A program made the position numbers and the translations under genes. Shown piece after piece: positions 47,066-57,744 of a DNA stretch of 64,000 bases. Under the pieces are notes generated by a model. It searched no databases. It saw nothing but the letters and a program-made list of their open reading frames with translations, and was not told the origin of the DNA. Source of the DNA: Nemertoderma westbladi (taxonomy: Eukaryota > Xenacoelomorpha > Nemertodermatida > Nemertodermatidae). The stretch covers positions 1 to 64,000 of the forward strand of contig JAUCBJ010001772.1 of assembly GCA_032718475.1 (NCBI GenBank). Direction: 5' to 3'. Within the stretch, counting starts at the first letter, position 1. Every line of letters starts with the position of its first letter.

Positions 47066-50000
47066 CTATGAATTGTTAGACCTTTTAGTGTCTCTATAAC
47101 TGAATACCCTGAGTGTTCCAGACCGATACTCGGTGACTGCAGCGCAATCTCTCGGAGTCAAACACATTCCTTGGGGCCAATGGAAACCCGAGATGGACCG
47201 CAGATGGGTCACCGGCGTGGAAACCAGGACGCCATCTAGCGGCGCGTCGCGTTTATAGATATGAACTTTATCGCCGCACATTTCGGACACGAGGACGTAC
47301 CAGTTGGGATCGGCGACGGCGGAGTACGGGATGTAGACGACGGGTTCCCCGGAAGAGAACGAGTTGTAAACCGAATCGAAGAAGAATAAAAACTCACCCG
47401 AGTCGCTGAACACTTGAACGCGTTTGAACCCGGGGTCCGCTATTATTATCTCGTTTTCGGGGCCGAGTTTTAAACTTCGAAAATTCCCGAATTTACCGAG
47501 TTCTGGACCGAATCCTCCGAAACGCGAGATCTGTTTCCCGCGGATGTCGAAGACGAAAACGGTGTTGGTGGTCCAGTAGCCGACGACTATGCGGCCCGTG
47601 GTGGTGCAGACTACACTCCCGGGACCGCGGATTGTATCCCCGTCGGACTGCGGGACCAGCGCCTTAGTAACGCGACCGTTTCTACGGACGCGGACAACGT
47701 TGGCGACCCCCGAACGGACGACTACGAACTGCTGGTTGTCGCGAGTGGCCGCCACCGACGTCACCGCTCTTCCGGCGTCGTCGTCCGACGGGAGTACCTC
47801 GTGGAGTTTCTCGCCGGTTTCTCCGTAGACCGTCGCTCTGTCGGATTCCTCGCGACAGACAATCATATTACCGGAGGAATCGACAGCGACATCTAGCGGA
47901 TGGCTGCGTATTCCTTCTGGTAGTTGGACTACCATGACTGTACGTTGGGGGGCGGTTAGGGAGCTCCTCCCGGCGCTTACTGAGGATGAGTCACGCCGGG
48001 AGGAGGAGGGGCGTCGTGGGGTTGCTATGGTATCGGGAATGCGGTTGGGGGGCGGCTGAGGAGTTAGTCTCAGAGTTGGTGCGTCTTCATTTGGATCCTA
48101 AAACATAATAATTTATAATTTACTTCACGTATCATCAGCTCCCGTCCCCCGGCCGCATATTACTGTACCAATTGGGGTGTCGTTTCAGCATATTTTTTAC
48201 ATATTAACTTAATTTTGCGAATATTTAATCTCGATATTTATTACCATTAAATATACCATTTAAAGACCTTTTAAAGGAAAGTAGCAGGTCATAATGGCAG
48301 GCTTTTCTAACCAAAATAATAAACTAAATTTAGGAACACAGTTTACAGTAAAATGTCTACTTCTAAGAAATAATTTTTCAATATTAATTTAACATTACCC
48401 CTATGGGAAGGCTGAAACGACATTCCAATTGGAAATTTACCCTCCGGCGATTGTGAGGTATACCAGACTTTGTATTTTATTTTCACTTTGCCCCCAATGT
48501 GAAGAATATCAGGTTTTACTAAAAACCAAGGTTACAGAAGAGCTGAATTTAACCAAAACAATAAACGAGTTAGTATTTCTACAGATAATAAAAAAGAAAC
48601 GAGCGATATAAAACACTTTTAAATAAGGAGAAATTAATAAAAATATAAATTGTTCATTGGGTAGACGAAAAATAGCACCTAAAGCCGGTGCCTCTCTGAT
48701 ACATCACGTGGGAACGTGATTATATAATAATAATAATAACCAGTTATTATTAGAGCGCCCTAAGTCCATGAAGTCGGGTTGGAAGGCGTTAGGAGAGGGG
48801 GAATACAGCTGAATAGTCCTGTTCCTGTTGAATAGTTCTGTTTTAGACCACGCCGGGAGGTATTGAGATCTGTAGCAGTTCTAAGGGATAGCGGTAAGCT
48901 ACTAAAAACGACAGGTGCTGAGTAAGAGAATGAGCGAGCGCCAAAGGATAGTAGGTAGTAACGGGGATTCTTTAAAGTCCATAGAAAAGTGTCACGGGTG
49001 GGATTGTTATTTGGTAAGTCGTGAAGGCATTCAGGTGCATATCCATTTAAAACCTTCCAGGCTTTAGGCTAGAAATGCAAATATTGTATTCTATGCGAAA
49101 GTAGATTGGCAGCCAGTGCAATGCATTCAGAGCGTCTGTAATATTGGCTCGACTTGGCGGTTAATAAATGAGACGAGCACATGAGTTTAGAACCATTTGT
49201 AGGCGGTTGATTTCATTTCCGTACAATAAAGAGTTATTTAGATCGAGTCTAGATATAATTAACGAATTAACTAAACGGATTGTGTTGCTTGAGTTAGATG
49301 GTGTCTGATGTTTCTACGATAGTTTACCGAGGAAACAATCTTAGAAATATGTGTACGTAGGCGAACCTCAATATTATGAAAAATAACACGGAGAGTTTTT
49401 AATGAGGATTTGGCTAAAATTTGTTTTCCTCCAATCGTAACCGAGAAGTGAGAATATAAATTCTAGAACTCCTGTCCCCTACCAATTAACAAAATGTCGG
49501 GCCTATTGTCATTTGCATTATCATTAAAGGCTATCGAGTTCAAGTTTAATTAATTGTATTAATGCAGGTTTGGATGACGATCTAAGAGCGGACACATCTA
49601 ACTCAGTTGAAGCTGAAGCTCAATGATTCTAAAACGGACATTTTATTAATTGGTAGAGGAGATCAGTTTACAGAGTTTGCATCTAGTTTTTCAGTTAATC
49701 TCGGGGGAAAAGTAATCCACGCAGACACGTCTATCAAAACACTCGGAGTGACACTTGATAGCGATCTCAGAATGAATACTCATGTTAACAACATAATTCG
49801 CATACTTAATAAATTATCACCTGAGGAACATAAGGCGCATTCGTAAACACCTTTCCACTGTAAACTCAAAGAAATTAGTAAACGCCCTTATAGCCTCACG
49901 TCTAGATGCGAACAACTGTTTATTATATGGTATTACTGAGGATAAACTTGATAGGCTTCAAGTGGTTCAAAATGCTTGCGCCAGGCTAATCTTTAACCTG

Positions 50001-53000
50001 CTCAAGTCTGCTCACATCACCGATATTACCTCAAGCTATTACATTGGCTCCCTGTGAGATCGCGGATCCAGTTATTTTTAACAGACTACCATTGGAACTA
50101 AGAACTTGCACTGACCTTAAGAAGTTCAAATCTGATCTGAAAACCGAACTATTCACCCGTCATTACCAATAACTACTTAGGAATTATGTACCGCTGTGCA
50201 TACTTTCAAAGCGCCTTTGAACCTTCTTGGTAAAGGCGCTATATAAATATATGTTTTATTATTATATAATATTATATATAATATTAATATTATATAATAA
50301 TAAAACATATATTTATATAGCGCCTTTACCAAGAAAGTTCAAAGGCGCTTTGAAAGTATGCACAGCGGTACAAATTCCTAAGTAGTTATTGGTAATGACG
50401 GGTGAATAGTTCGGTTTTCAGATCAGATTTGAACTTCTTAAGGTCAGTGCAAGTTCTTAGTTCCAATGGTAGTCTGTTAAAAATAACTGGATTAAAAAAA
50501 TAACGGGATAAAAAATCTAGGGATTCAAAGAACAAAACGTGTTGGTTGTCTAATAGCGTACGAGTATGGTAGCTGATTTGCAATACGTCGCAAGCAGCAA
50601 GCAATACAGCAGCATATCGTATGCTGCTGTATTTGCTATGTTTATACACAACATCCTTAAAACGTCTGTAAATATAATCTTTGTCACTATTTTGATTATT
50701 CTTGGTGCCGAAAAACAAATATTCCCAACCTTTAAAGTCCAATTAAACTAAACTTGGCACATATTTCAGGAAAAATGGCATAAGTTTTCAAAAATCCCGC
50801 ATTTTCAATTTCATAGGGTTGAGCTTGAGCACGCAGTGGCAGCATGTGATGGTATTGACGGATGGGAGGCGGAAAATTGGGGATATACAAGGTATCAGGT
50901 AGTATGGTAATGGTTAGAGCGTCATACTTCCGTCCCGGAGGTCGCCAGTTCGATCCCACCTGGACGTCATTGACGACTTTGCAAAGCTGTGCCCAACAAA
51001 AGTTATAATAAAATATCAGGTATTCAAGGATACCACTATGATACTTATTTTATGTAAATTTAATAATCTTGGTAAAATCTTGGCCGACTACAGTCGGGGA
51101 GGTATAGACATTCCTCCACACAGTTTTGTAATATTACCTTGGGGGTGTATTACTTATGAACAGTATGTAACGCCCTTGTCAGCTTGTGTAAAACTGAATA
51201 TTATTTAAAGCAAAATGTTGTTCAATTTTTATCAAACATACCGGTATTATTAAATAATTGGTAAAATAATAATTAAATACTGTTTCAATTAACTTCTCAC
51301 CGATAATCATGCGTTATATAATATTTGATAATTCAGCAATCAGCCCACAATAATTTCGCAGGCTAAGTCCTTGTCATGGCCTGTTATTTAGATGGTCTTG
51401 GCAGTTACCTATAAAGCACGCTATACCCTCCAAACCTTTCTTTACTCCCCTCCCCTTCTTACTGTTCTATAAAACACAATCGGATACAGTCGTAAATAAT
51501 AACAATTATATCCCACTGAGTATTAAACAGAATTTATGTGACTCACGGCTGCACCACCAGTTGGCACTGTCGAGGGATACAACCGGTGGCCCGGGCGATG
51601 GAACGGCATTCGTTCCATAGTCTGTATATACTTGTCGCTTAGCGACAGACCCTCGTTCATACCGGTGGAGCCGGCGCGTTGTCTCGCCCCTCTGTGCACC
51701 GGTGGTGCGGGTTGGTGGGACAACAACCCCCGCGGGTTGTTGTATTTCCTATCGTAATCGGATTTGCTGACGTAAACTATACCTTTTTTAGTTGCGATTC
51801 CAAACCTGCGGAAATAACATTTTAGAATTAAATAAATAAACTGGATTTTGTTGATATTATTTTTTTTTACTTTTTATTATTTTTTTCACTTTTTATTATT
51901 TTTTTTGACTTTTCATTATTTTTTTTTACTTTTTATTGTTTTACTTTTTATAATTTTTGTACTTTTTATCATTTTTTTTTACTTTTTTTTATGATTTTTT
52001 TTTTAACTTTTTTATGATTTTTTTTTTACTTTTTATTATTTTTTTCACTTTTTATGATTTTTTTTTCACTTTTTATTATTTTTTTTACTTTTTATTATTT
52101 TTTTACTTTTTATTATTTTTTTTTCCTTTTTTTTGCTAATTATTATTTTTTGTACTTTTCATTTTTTTATTTTATTATTATTTTTTTACTGGTATTTAAT
52201 TTTAATTGATAATATGATGCCTATAGAGCGTATCTATTGGCTAACACTGCGTATCTAACCCAGAATCACTCTACCCACCTTGTGGACCCATGTAACACTA
52301 TCACTGGTTTCTCTTTCCGTTTGATATCAACGCTTTTAATCGGGTCAGAAGGTTTCCTGTAAACCGTAAAGACACGTCGCCTTGACAACGCCTCCTCGTT
52401 ACCCTGGGTTAACGAGCGTTCCTTACGTTCCGTTAACGAGCGTTCCTTCTCCGCTAAGGAACGTCGTTCCCTCTCTATCAACGAGCGTTCCTCAGCATCA
52501 GTTAACGAGCGTTTAGCTCTGGGATGAGCGACAACGGTTGTCACTTTCAATGTCGATAGGCGTTGTTCAATATCAACATCATCGTGGCTGCGATTAGTAA
52601 AGATATAAACGAACTATTAATTTACATCGTACCTTAACATACTGTAGTAAGGTAAAGGTACTTGTTACCTTGCTTTCGTCACAAGGATTCTAATATGTAA
52701 CTTAATGCCGGAGTACCCCCCCCCCCCACCCCCCCTGAACACTTTTTTTAAAGGTCTACAATTTCTACTGAACTTCAAATTTCCAGTCGCCCTCTAGCGG
52801 CAATGAATGATTCGCGGTTAAAATGCTACTAGTCATTCAATTTTATGTGAAATTGTCTGAAACCAATTTTTTCGAATTACGGATGTACTCCACAAAAGTT
52901 ATCGGTTAAAATTTTTTGTTTTGCCTTTTAATTAATTAATATTTATTAATTAATTAAAAAAAAATTAATTAATAAATTTTTGGCTTTAATCTGAAAAATT

Positions 53001-55116
53001 CGCTGTAAAAACATAAATATAAACATTTCAACAGGTAACTTTTAAAGACCATCCGAAACCCTTTCGAATGAGCCAAAAATAAAGAAATTTGGTTAAAAAA
53101 TGGCGGAGTAGTATTTTGAAAAATGTCATTCCGAGATAATTGCCTTCAAAGTTTAAACCTTCCCGGGTGGTCTGGTTGGTTAATTATGAAGGAAACACAC
53201 CACCGTGCTAAAACTTTCATTGTGGGGGTTTTCGGGGTCGTGGATTAAATTTCCGATGTCAGTTTTAAATTTTGGGGCAATCTAGTCTGTCTGTCTTACA
53301 ATTTGACTGATTATTCCGACTGATTATTTGATTGATATTCCGTTATGGAATATTGTTGCCAGCTCTGGAACCCTTACCTAGTGCGTGAGATCAATGTGCT
53401 AGAGGACATTCAACGGTACTTCACAAGAAAAACTCGCTTCCTCCGAGACAAGACATACTGGGAGAGGTTCAAAATCCTAGAAATATATTCGCTCCAACGT
53501 AGGCGAGAAAGATATATAATAATTTATATCTGGAAAATCCTAGAAGGAAAAGTGCCGAACCCATTGGATAAATACAACTACCCCCGAATTAAAGTAACAG
53601 TCAATGAACGACGAGGAAAACTGTGCCTGATCCCGAGCATTGTATCCCATGGAAGGTTAGGAACATTGTCCGACAGCAGCTTCATGGTTCAAGGACCAAA
53701 ATTATTCAACGTATTACCACGAGAGATTCGGAATCTATCTGATTGCGCTATTGAGACATTCAAGAAGAAACTAGACAATTATCTCGTGTTGGTTCCCGAT
53801 CAACCTAGATGTAGCGGTTATACAGCCCAATCATTGTACCAGTCAGACTCACTGATTTATGTGATCCCCAGCTGGAAGAACGGCGATCATTAAAATTTTA
53901 ATTTTTCAAGAAACTATTCCGTTTTAAATATTTTTAAGATTTAAAGGGGGATTTGTTTTCTTCTTTCTTTATTATATTATTTTAAATTATTCATATTTTT
54001 TAGGTGAGCTCTCCGATCAAACCATCCACGCTAATTTTAAACTTAGTGCTAAAATTTTTAAATAAATAAACGACCGTCATACAGAAAAACAGCGATAACT
54101 CGAGAACTAAGAGTTTTCGCTAGGCGGTTTTCAGATTTGAAATCCTCATTAAATTCAGCTATAGGGGGTGGGTACTCCCCCCTTAAAATGTCTGAGTTTC
54201 GATTGTCTGGATTTCAAAGATTACAAGAATTATCGTTCGCTTGACTCTTGAAGCCATTTATTATATTTAAAAATTACACAATGTTCTGGAAAATTTTGTT
54301 TATGATGTGTAGCTACACAATAGAGATATAAGCATATTATAAGATATTATAAGATATAAGACCAGTCAGTGTGGCAGTGTCCGAGTGGAAACGCCGCCTG
54401 AACTGCTTACACAATAGTGTTTGGTGGCAGAGGTTCAAATCCAACTAAAAGATGTAGAAATTTCGCACTGTTGTGTCCCTAGGCAAGACACTTTAGACAT
54501 TAGTGCCTTCGCCAACCCAGTGGTAAAATGGGAACCTGGCTTTGCTGGGGTAATAATAATAATAAAAGCGCTTTGAGTATGCTGAGCGTAGAAAAGCGCT
54601 ATATAAATAACCTATATTATTATTATTATTATATTAATAATACGTTCTAGAATGTTATGTAGGCCTATTTATTACATGGAATAATAAATTGTCCTACAGC
54701 AAACGATAATTCTTGCAATCTTTGAACGCAAATACAGTATTTCCGCTGTTTCTCAACAGCGGAGATTTTAAAAAAATTAGAGGGGTGGGGGCTCCGACCC
54801 TCTAAAAACGGTTGATGTATTTATTAAGGGAGACGTGTATACTGTACGTGACGCAACATCACTGACTCATTACTTCTCTTCTACCGAACCTTCCATCAAG
54901 ATATACTGCAACAGTATGACTTAGTAAACAAATTAGTAATCATTGTAGACAAATTAGGGGGGGGGGTGGGGTTGTCATCAGAAGTAGGCGAGTCATGGTA
55001 CCGGTATACCGTATGCGTCGTGTAGAGCAGTTGACAATACCGTAGTATTATAGAGAGAGTACGTACCTGTCGTTAGATGTATTGTAAAAACACGGTGAAC
55101 TATCAGCAGCCTCCAT
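47066..55116 (-). CDS. NHL-type beta-propeller protein, four exons, function unknown
   Basis: Exons on the minus strand are 55116-55067, 52587-52279, 51805-51547 and 48097-47066. Donors and acceptors are canonical, all phases join, and the product is 549 aa starting MEAADSSPCFYNTSND. Residues about 35-85 are a charged run of imperfect RSLTE/RSLAEKE repeats, possibly helical. A Pro/Ser-rich linker follows. The last exon (207-549) holds NHL-like blades: GIRSHPLDVAVDSSGNMIVC, VFDIRGKQISRFGGFG, ELGKFGNFRSLKLGPENEII, DPGFKRVQVFSDSGEFLFFF and HWPQGMCLTPRDCAAVTEY. The propeller resembles TRIM2/3/71-type NHL domains, but no RING, B-box or filamin domain is present. NHL propellers bind RNA or protein; the partner here is unknown. 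Propeller assignment is good, and the N-terminal exons rest on splice logic. Confidence 0.82.
48455..48695 (+). mobile_element. Degraded copy of the GTGAAGAATACCAGG MITE family
   Basis: CCCCAATGTGAAGAATATCA, GAGCTGAATTTAACCAAAAC and AATAAACGAGTTAGTATTTC match the 11.2 kb copy. The right inverted end is eroded. Confidence 0.75.
48735..49540 (-). pseudogene. CR1/L2-like LINE ORF2 C-terminal fragment
   Basis: Reading leftwards with frameshifts gives SRLDLNNSLLYGNEINRLQM, NSCARLIY, ITDALNALHWLPI and then FGARSFSYSAPVVFSSLPLS. These are the standard end motifs of CR1/L2-class reverse transcriptases. It ends near GGGCGCTCTAATAATAAC, the type of 3' terminus these LINEs use. It is dead, and lies in NHL-gene intron 3. 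Confidence 0.85.
49560..50278 (+). pseudogene. CR1/L2-like LINE 3' end, internally deleted
   Basis: KLKLNDSKTDILLIGRGDQF and IKTLGVTLDSDL are followed, in another frame, by RIRKHLSTVNSKKLVNALIA, SRLDANNCLLYG, DRLQVVQNACARLIF and HWLPV-like codons. After a deletion near 50060 it resumes at PVIFNRLPLELRTCTDLKKF and ends TRHYQ-stop. The 3' tail has GGCGCTATATAAATATATG. It lies head to head with the previous fragment. Confidence 0.87.
50068..50490. repeat. Inverted repeat of about 210-bp arms made of two LINE 3' ends
   Basis: CCAGTTATTTTTAACAGACT... through the LINE stop and tail to about 50278 is repeated almost exactly as its reverse complement from about 50281 to 50490. The centre is pure A/T (TATAATATTATATATAATAT). 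Differences are single bases, for example CCTTCTTGG against CCAAGAAAG. Confidence 0.92.
50281..50742 (-). pseudogene. Second CR1/L2-like LINE 3' end, opposite orientation
   Basis: A 118-codon open frame ends in the same PVIFNRLPLELRTCTDLKKF...TRHYQ sequence as the plus-strand copy. Upstream of that, SYHTRTLLDNQHVLF and SLDFLSRYFFN differ from the plus copy because the plus copy is deleted there. Confidence 0.85.
50905..50998 (+). mobile_element. Short tRNA-derived SINE
   Basis: GGTAATGGTTAGAGCGTCAT (A box) and GCCAGTTCGATCCCACCTGG (B box) form a tRNA-like head of about 75 bases, followed by GACGTCATTGACGACTTTGC. It is not a credible functional tRNA because acceptor-stem pairing is poor. Confidence 0.7.
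51855..52190. repeat. T-rich low-complexity repeat (TTTTTACTTTTTATTAT)n
   Basis: About 330 bp of imperfect TTTTTTACTTTTTATTATT units lie in NHL-gene intron 2, giving a long A-rich transcript stretch in the gene's own orientation. Confidence 0.85.
52690..53060. repeat. CTAGCGG-family dispersed repeat with poly-C
   Basis: A C run near 52717-52735 is followed by ACTTCAAATTTCCAGTCGCC, CTCTAGCGGCAATGAATG and GAAATTGTCTGAAACCAA. It resembles 2.1-2.9 kb and 21.8-22.0 kb. A small AATTAATTAA palindrome cluster follows at 52930-52975. Confidence 0.5.
53345..53893 (+). pseudogene. Non-LTR retrotransposon reverse transcriptase C-terminal fragment
   Basis: The 182-codon frame contains MEYCCQLWNPYLVREINVLE, IQRYFTRKTRFLR, YSLQRRRERYIIIYIWKILE and LFNVLPREIRNLSDCAIETF followed by KKKLDNYL. 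This is the thumb and C-terminal region shared by jockey/CR1-like elements. The catalytic palm is absent. It is antisense to the NHL gene, within its intron 1. Confidence 0.85.
54365..54635 (+). mobile_element. tRNA-derived SINE with a LINE-like 3' tail
   Basis: The head resembles a class II (Leu/Ser) tRNA: GTGTCCGAGTGGAAACGCC, then TTTGGTGGCAGAGGTTCAAA with the B box at 54432-54442. The body has TGTGTCCCTAGGCAAGACAC and CAACCCAGTGGTAAAATGGG. The tail AAAGCGCTATATAAATAACC plus TATTATTATT matches the 3' end style of the CR1/L2 LINE at 50.2 kb, which presumably supplies its retrotransposition. Confidence 0.88.
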
Positions 55117-57330
55117 AATTATAATTGCAAGATAATTAAAAACATGACGCTCTTAATTAATCAACAACACGAAGACAAAATGTATTTGCAATTACTAGGC
55201 CTACCTACTACCGGTAAGGAAGCGGTTTTTATTGTGCCTATATACGAACAAATTAGGGCCTACATTTCCAGCCCATTTATCCGCATGTTAGTGGTCAGAT
55301 TCAGATAGTACGCCATACTACCGGTATGTACTGTTAGTCTTATAAACACAGATTGTTTGCTTTACAAATAAAAAGCTGCCGTTAACGGTACAAGTTTATT
55401 TGGCAGTTGTTTCAGTTTACAGCCACATAACTTACAACTGTAGGCCCGTACAACTGTACATGTGCACAGCTTTAGGTCAATGGGTACAAAGGTCAATGGG
55501 TACAACGAGTCTAAGGGAACAAAACGAGTCAAAGGGTACAACAGGAAAGGGTGCGATGAGACAAAGGGTACAAACCAGGCGGTCAAGTGAGTATTTATTT
55601 TATTTATTTATTATTGCGGTGAGTATTTATGCCAATTTTTCTTCAATTTTTCGTAATGGTATTGTACCTTTTGGGCGTAAAAAGTGACTATTTTTTTTAA
55701 TTGGGAGAGTTAAAATCTAGATAGATTTATTTATACATTATGTAAAAACAATAACAAATACACCAAACAATGTACCGGTATAAAGGTATTGTCCAACATA
55801 ACATATAGGATTACCCCTAAAGCTTTGCAGCTTATTTCCAAGGGGGTCCTTTATGTTACTTGGTTACAAATACAATATTACACTACGCTAACCTAAAACC
55901 AATATAAAACGTAATTACATTATGTACACGTACAACTTTACCGAGAGCGTGACAATGTGTCCGACTCTACGATAAAGATGTAATGTACAAAACAATTGAA
56001 AAGAAGTCTCGCCTCAATAATAATGTACCAGTTGCCCTTCAAATTAGGTTAATATAGTGTATAATATTGTATGCCAGCACATCGAGGTACAGTATCAACT
56101 AAAATACAAGAGTGACACGTTTCTTATAGCAGTATAAGCCTACTAATCCTTACATACACAAAACAAACTTACTATATGCTTAATGAGATTATAACACATT
56201 GTGGTTAACAAGATTTGATACGCTCTGGTTGTTTTTATGGAATGATTGGGTTAACGACATCCCCTGAAATAGATGTACAGCTCAGGTCGCTGAAATTAGC
56301 CAAGAAACAATATATAGTTGATGAACTAACAATAGCATACATACTGTACATGCGGATGTTGGCACAAGTCTTATCTCTTTGTGGAGTTACATTACCAGCT
56401 TTTGTAAATAAATATAGTAATTCAACCCAGCAACAGGTGGCACTATTGTTGTTAGTTCGTTTGCTGTGTCAGTTATTATTGTGCCTAGTTAAGTATGGGT
56501 ATGGACACACACACTTGAGAATGTTCTGCTGTTTCTATTGTACTGTATCTCATAGCATTGCACTACTAATGTACTGCACTACTACTCCCACCCATTCTCC
56601 CCTTATCGTTTTGGTAAGGCAATGACTGAATGATTATCAATAATTTGTGCTACCTTTCCCACATCCTTGGGGTGTATTGTAGAGGTTTAATCTGTTTACT
56701 GAATTGACATATTTGATTTTGAGACCAGACGTCGTAAAATTTTACTTTTTTTATATGCGATGTACTTTTTTATTTTTAAAATTATCAAAGATTTATACTA
56801 CTTCAGTGGGAAATTCCTGATATGCCGCTAATACTACGGCTATATTATGTTCAGTAGATAAATTTTGATCAGCGTTAATATAATGACATCCCATGTCAGT
56901 GAACTTAATTTACAATCAATACGATCAAGGACTTCCAGAGTATCGTTTTTTCTAGTGTTATACTGTAGTACTTTAGAACTGTAGTACTGTAAGAACTTTA
57001 GAACTGTAGAACTTTAGTACTGTAAGTGCTTTGATAAAGGAACAACTAATCAGATTAATCATTTTCATGCCTTAAAATAATTTACACTGGTACTGGTGTT
57101 ATTATAATAAAATTCACACATTGAAAAAAAGTTAACGTAAATAGTTTTCTTCTTCTAGGTATTACACACAGGGAAATAATTATGACGACTTATTCAGTGC
57201 GGCCCCCCCAGAACTTTATCCCCATGGGATACTATTCGAGCTGAAACGATAACTGATCTTGCTTCAATGTGGCTTAGCTGTTCAAATAAGGTCGGAATTT
57301 ATCAATTAAATGTGGTTCATACATAGCCTT
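55117..57330. other. Intergenic, upstream of the NHL gene
   Basis: No credible gene. A short degenerate repeat GGGTACAA.GAGTCAA.G lies at about 55478-55578. Another, GAACTTTAGAACTGTAGTACT-like, lies at about 56965-57030. Frames such as 56215-56625 show no family resemblance. Four TACCGGTA sites fall near 55.0-55.8 kb. Confidence 0.5.
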
Positions 57331-57555
57331 CTAATAAGTTCCATTTCGACAACAAAAGAATGGGGCCACTTTAAATTGGTTTTCCCCGCAGTTGTGTAAG
57401 TGTTTGCTCCACCTTAAATGTCCATTACGGTCTCTGACTATTTGGTTCCTGTGGAGATTAATTCGGTGTCTGAACTCCATTGTCTGACCAATATACGTTT
57501 CGGGACAGTTCCGGAAATACATTACGTATACAAAATTGGTGCTTCTGTAGGAACA
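57331..57555 (-). pseudogene. GIY-YIG endonuclease-like fragment, probably from a retroelement
   Basis: Reading leftwards, TNFVYVMYFRNCPETYIGQT has the spacing of a GIY-YIG motif (VYV ... YIG). It is followed by FRHRINLHRNQI, LRWSKHLHNCGE and FKVAPFF. Such domains occur at the C-terminus of Penelope-like elements and some other mobile elements. No reverse transcriptase is seen beside it, so the source is unclear. Confidence 0.6.
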
Positions 57556-57744
57556 TTTGGATTATATGTTATCTTTTTCTTTTTGATTCGAAGTTTAGTT
57601 AAAGACGTTTTCCGAAATTTTTTGCTTTGCTTACAATTCCGCGATTGATCAGATCAGCTGGGTATTATTTTTCTCAGGTCTTCGTTTTAGCTCTGAAAAT
57701 CAAGTTTCTCTTATCCCCTTGTCATCAACAATCATTCCAACTTG

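Noticed and set aside
50905-50998. Functional tRNA gene
   Set aside because: A and B boxes are present but the cloverleaf stems do not pair well, and the sequence continues into SINE body.
56215-56625. 136-codon plus-strand frame as a gene
   Set aside because: It has no family resemblance, an odd cysteine/leucine-rich composition and no splice or polyadenylation context.
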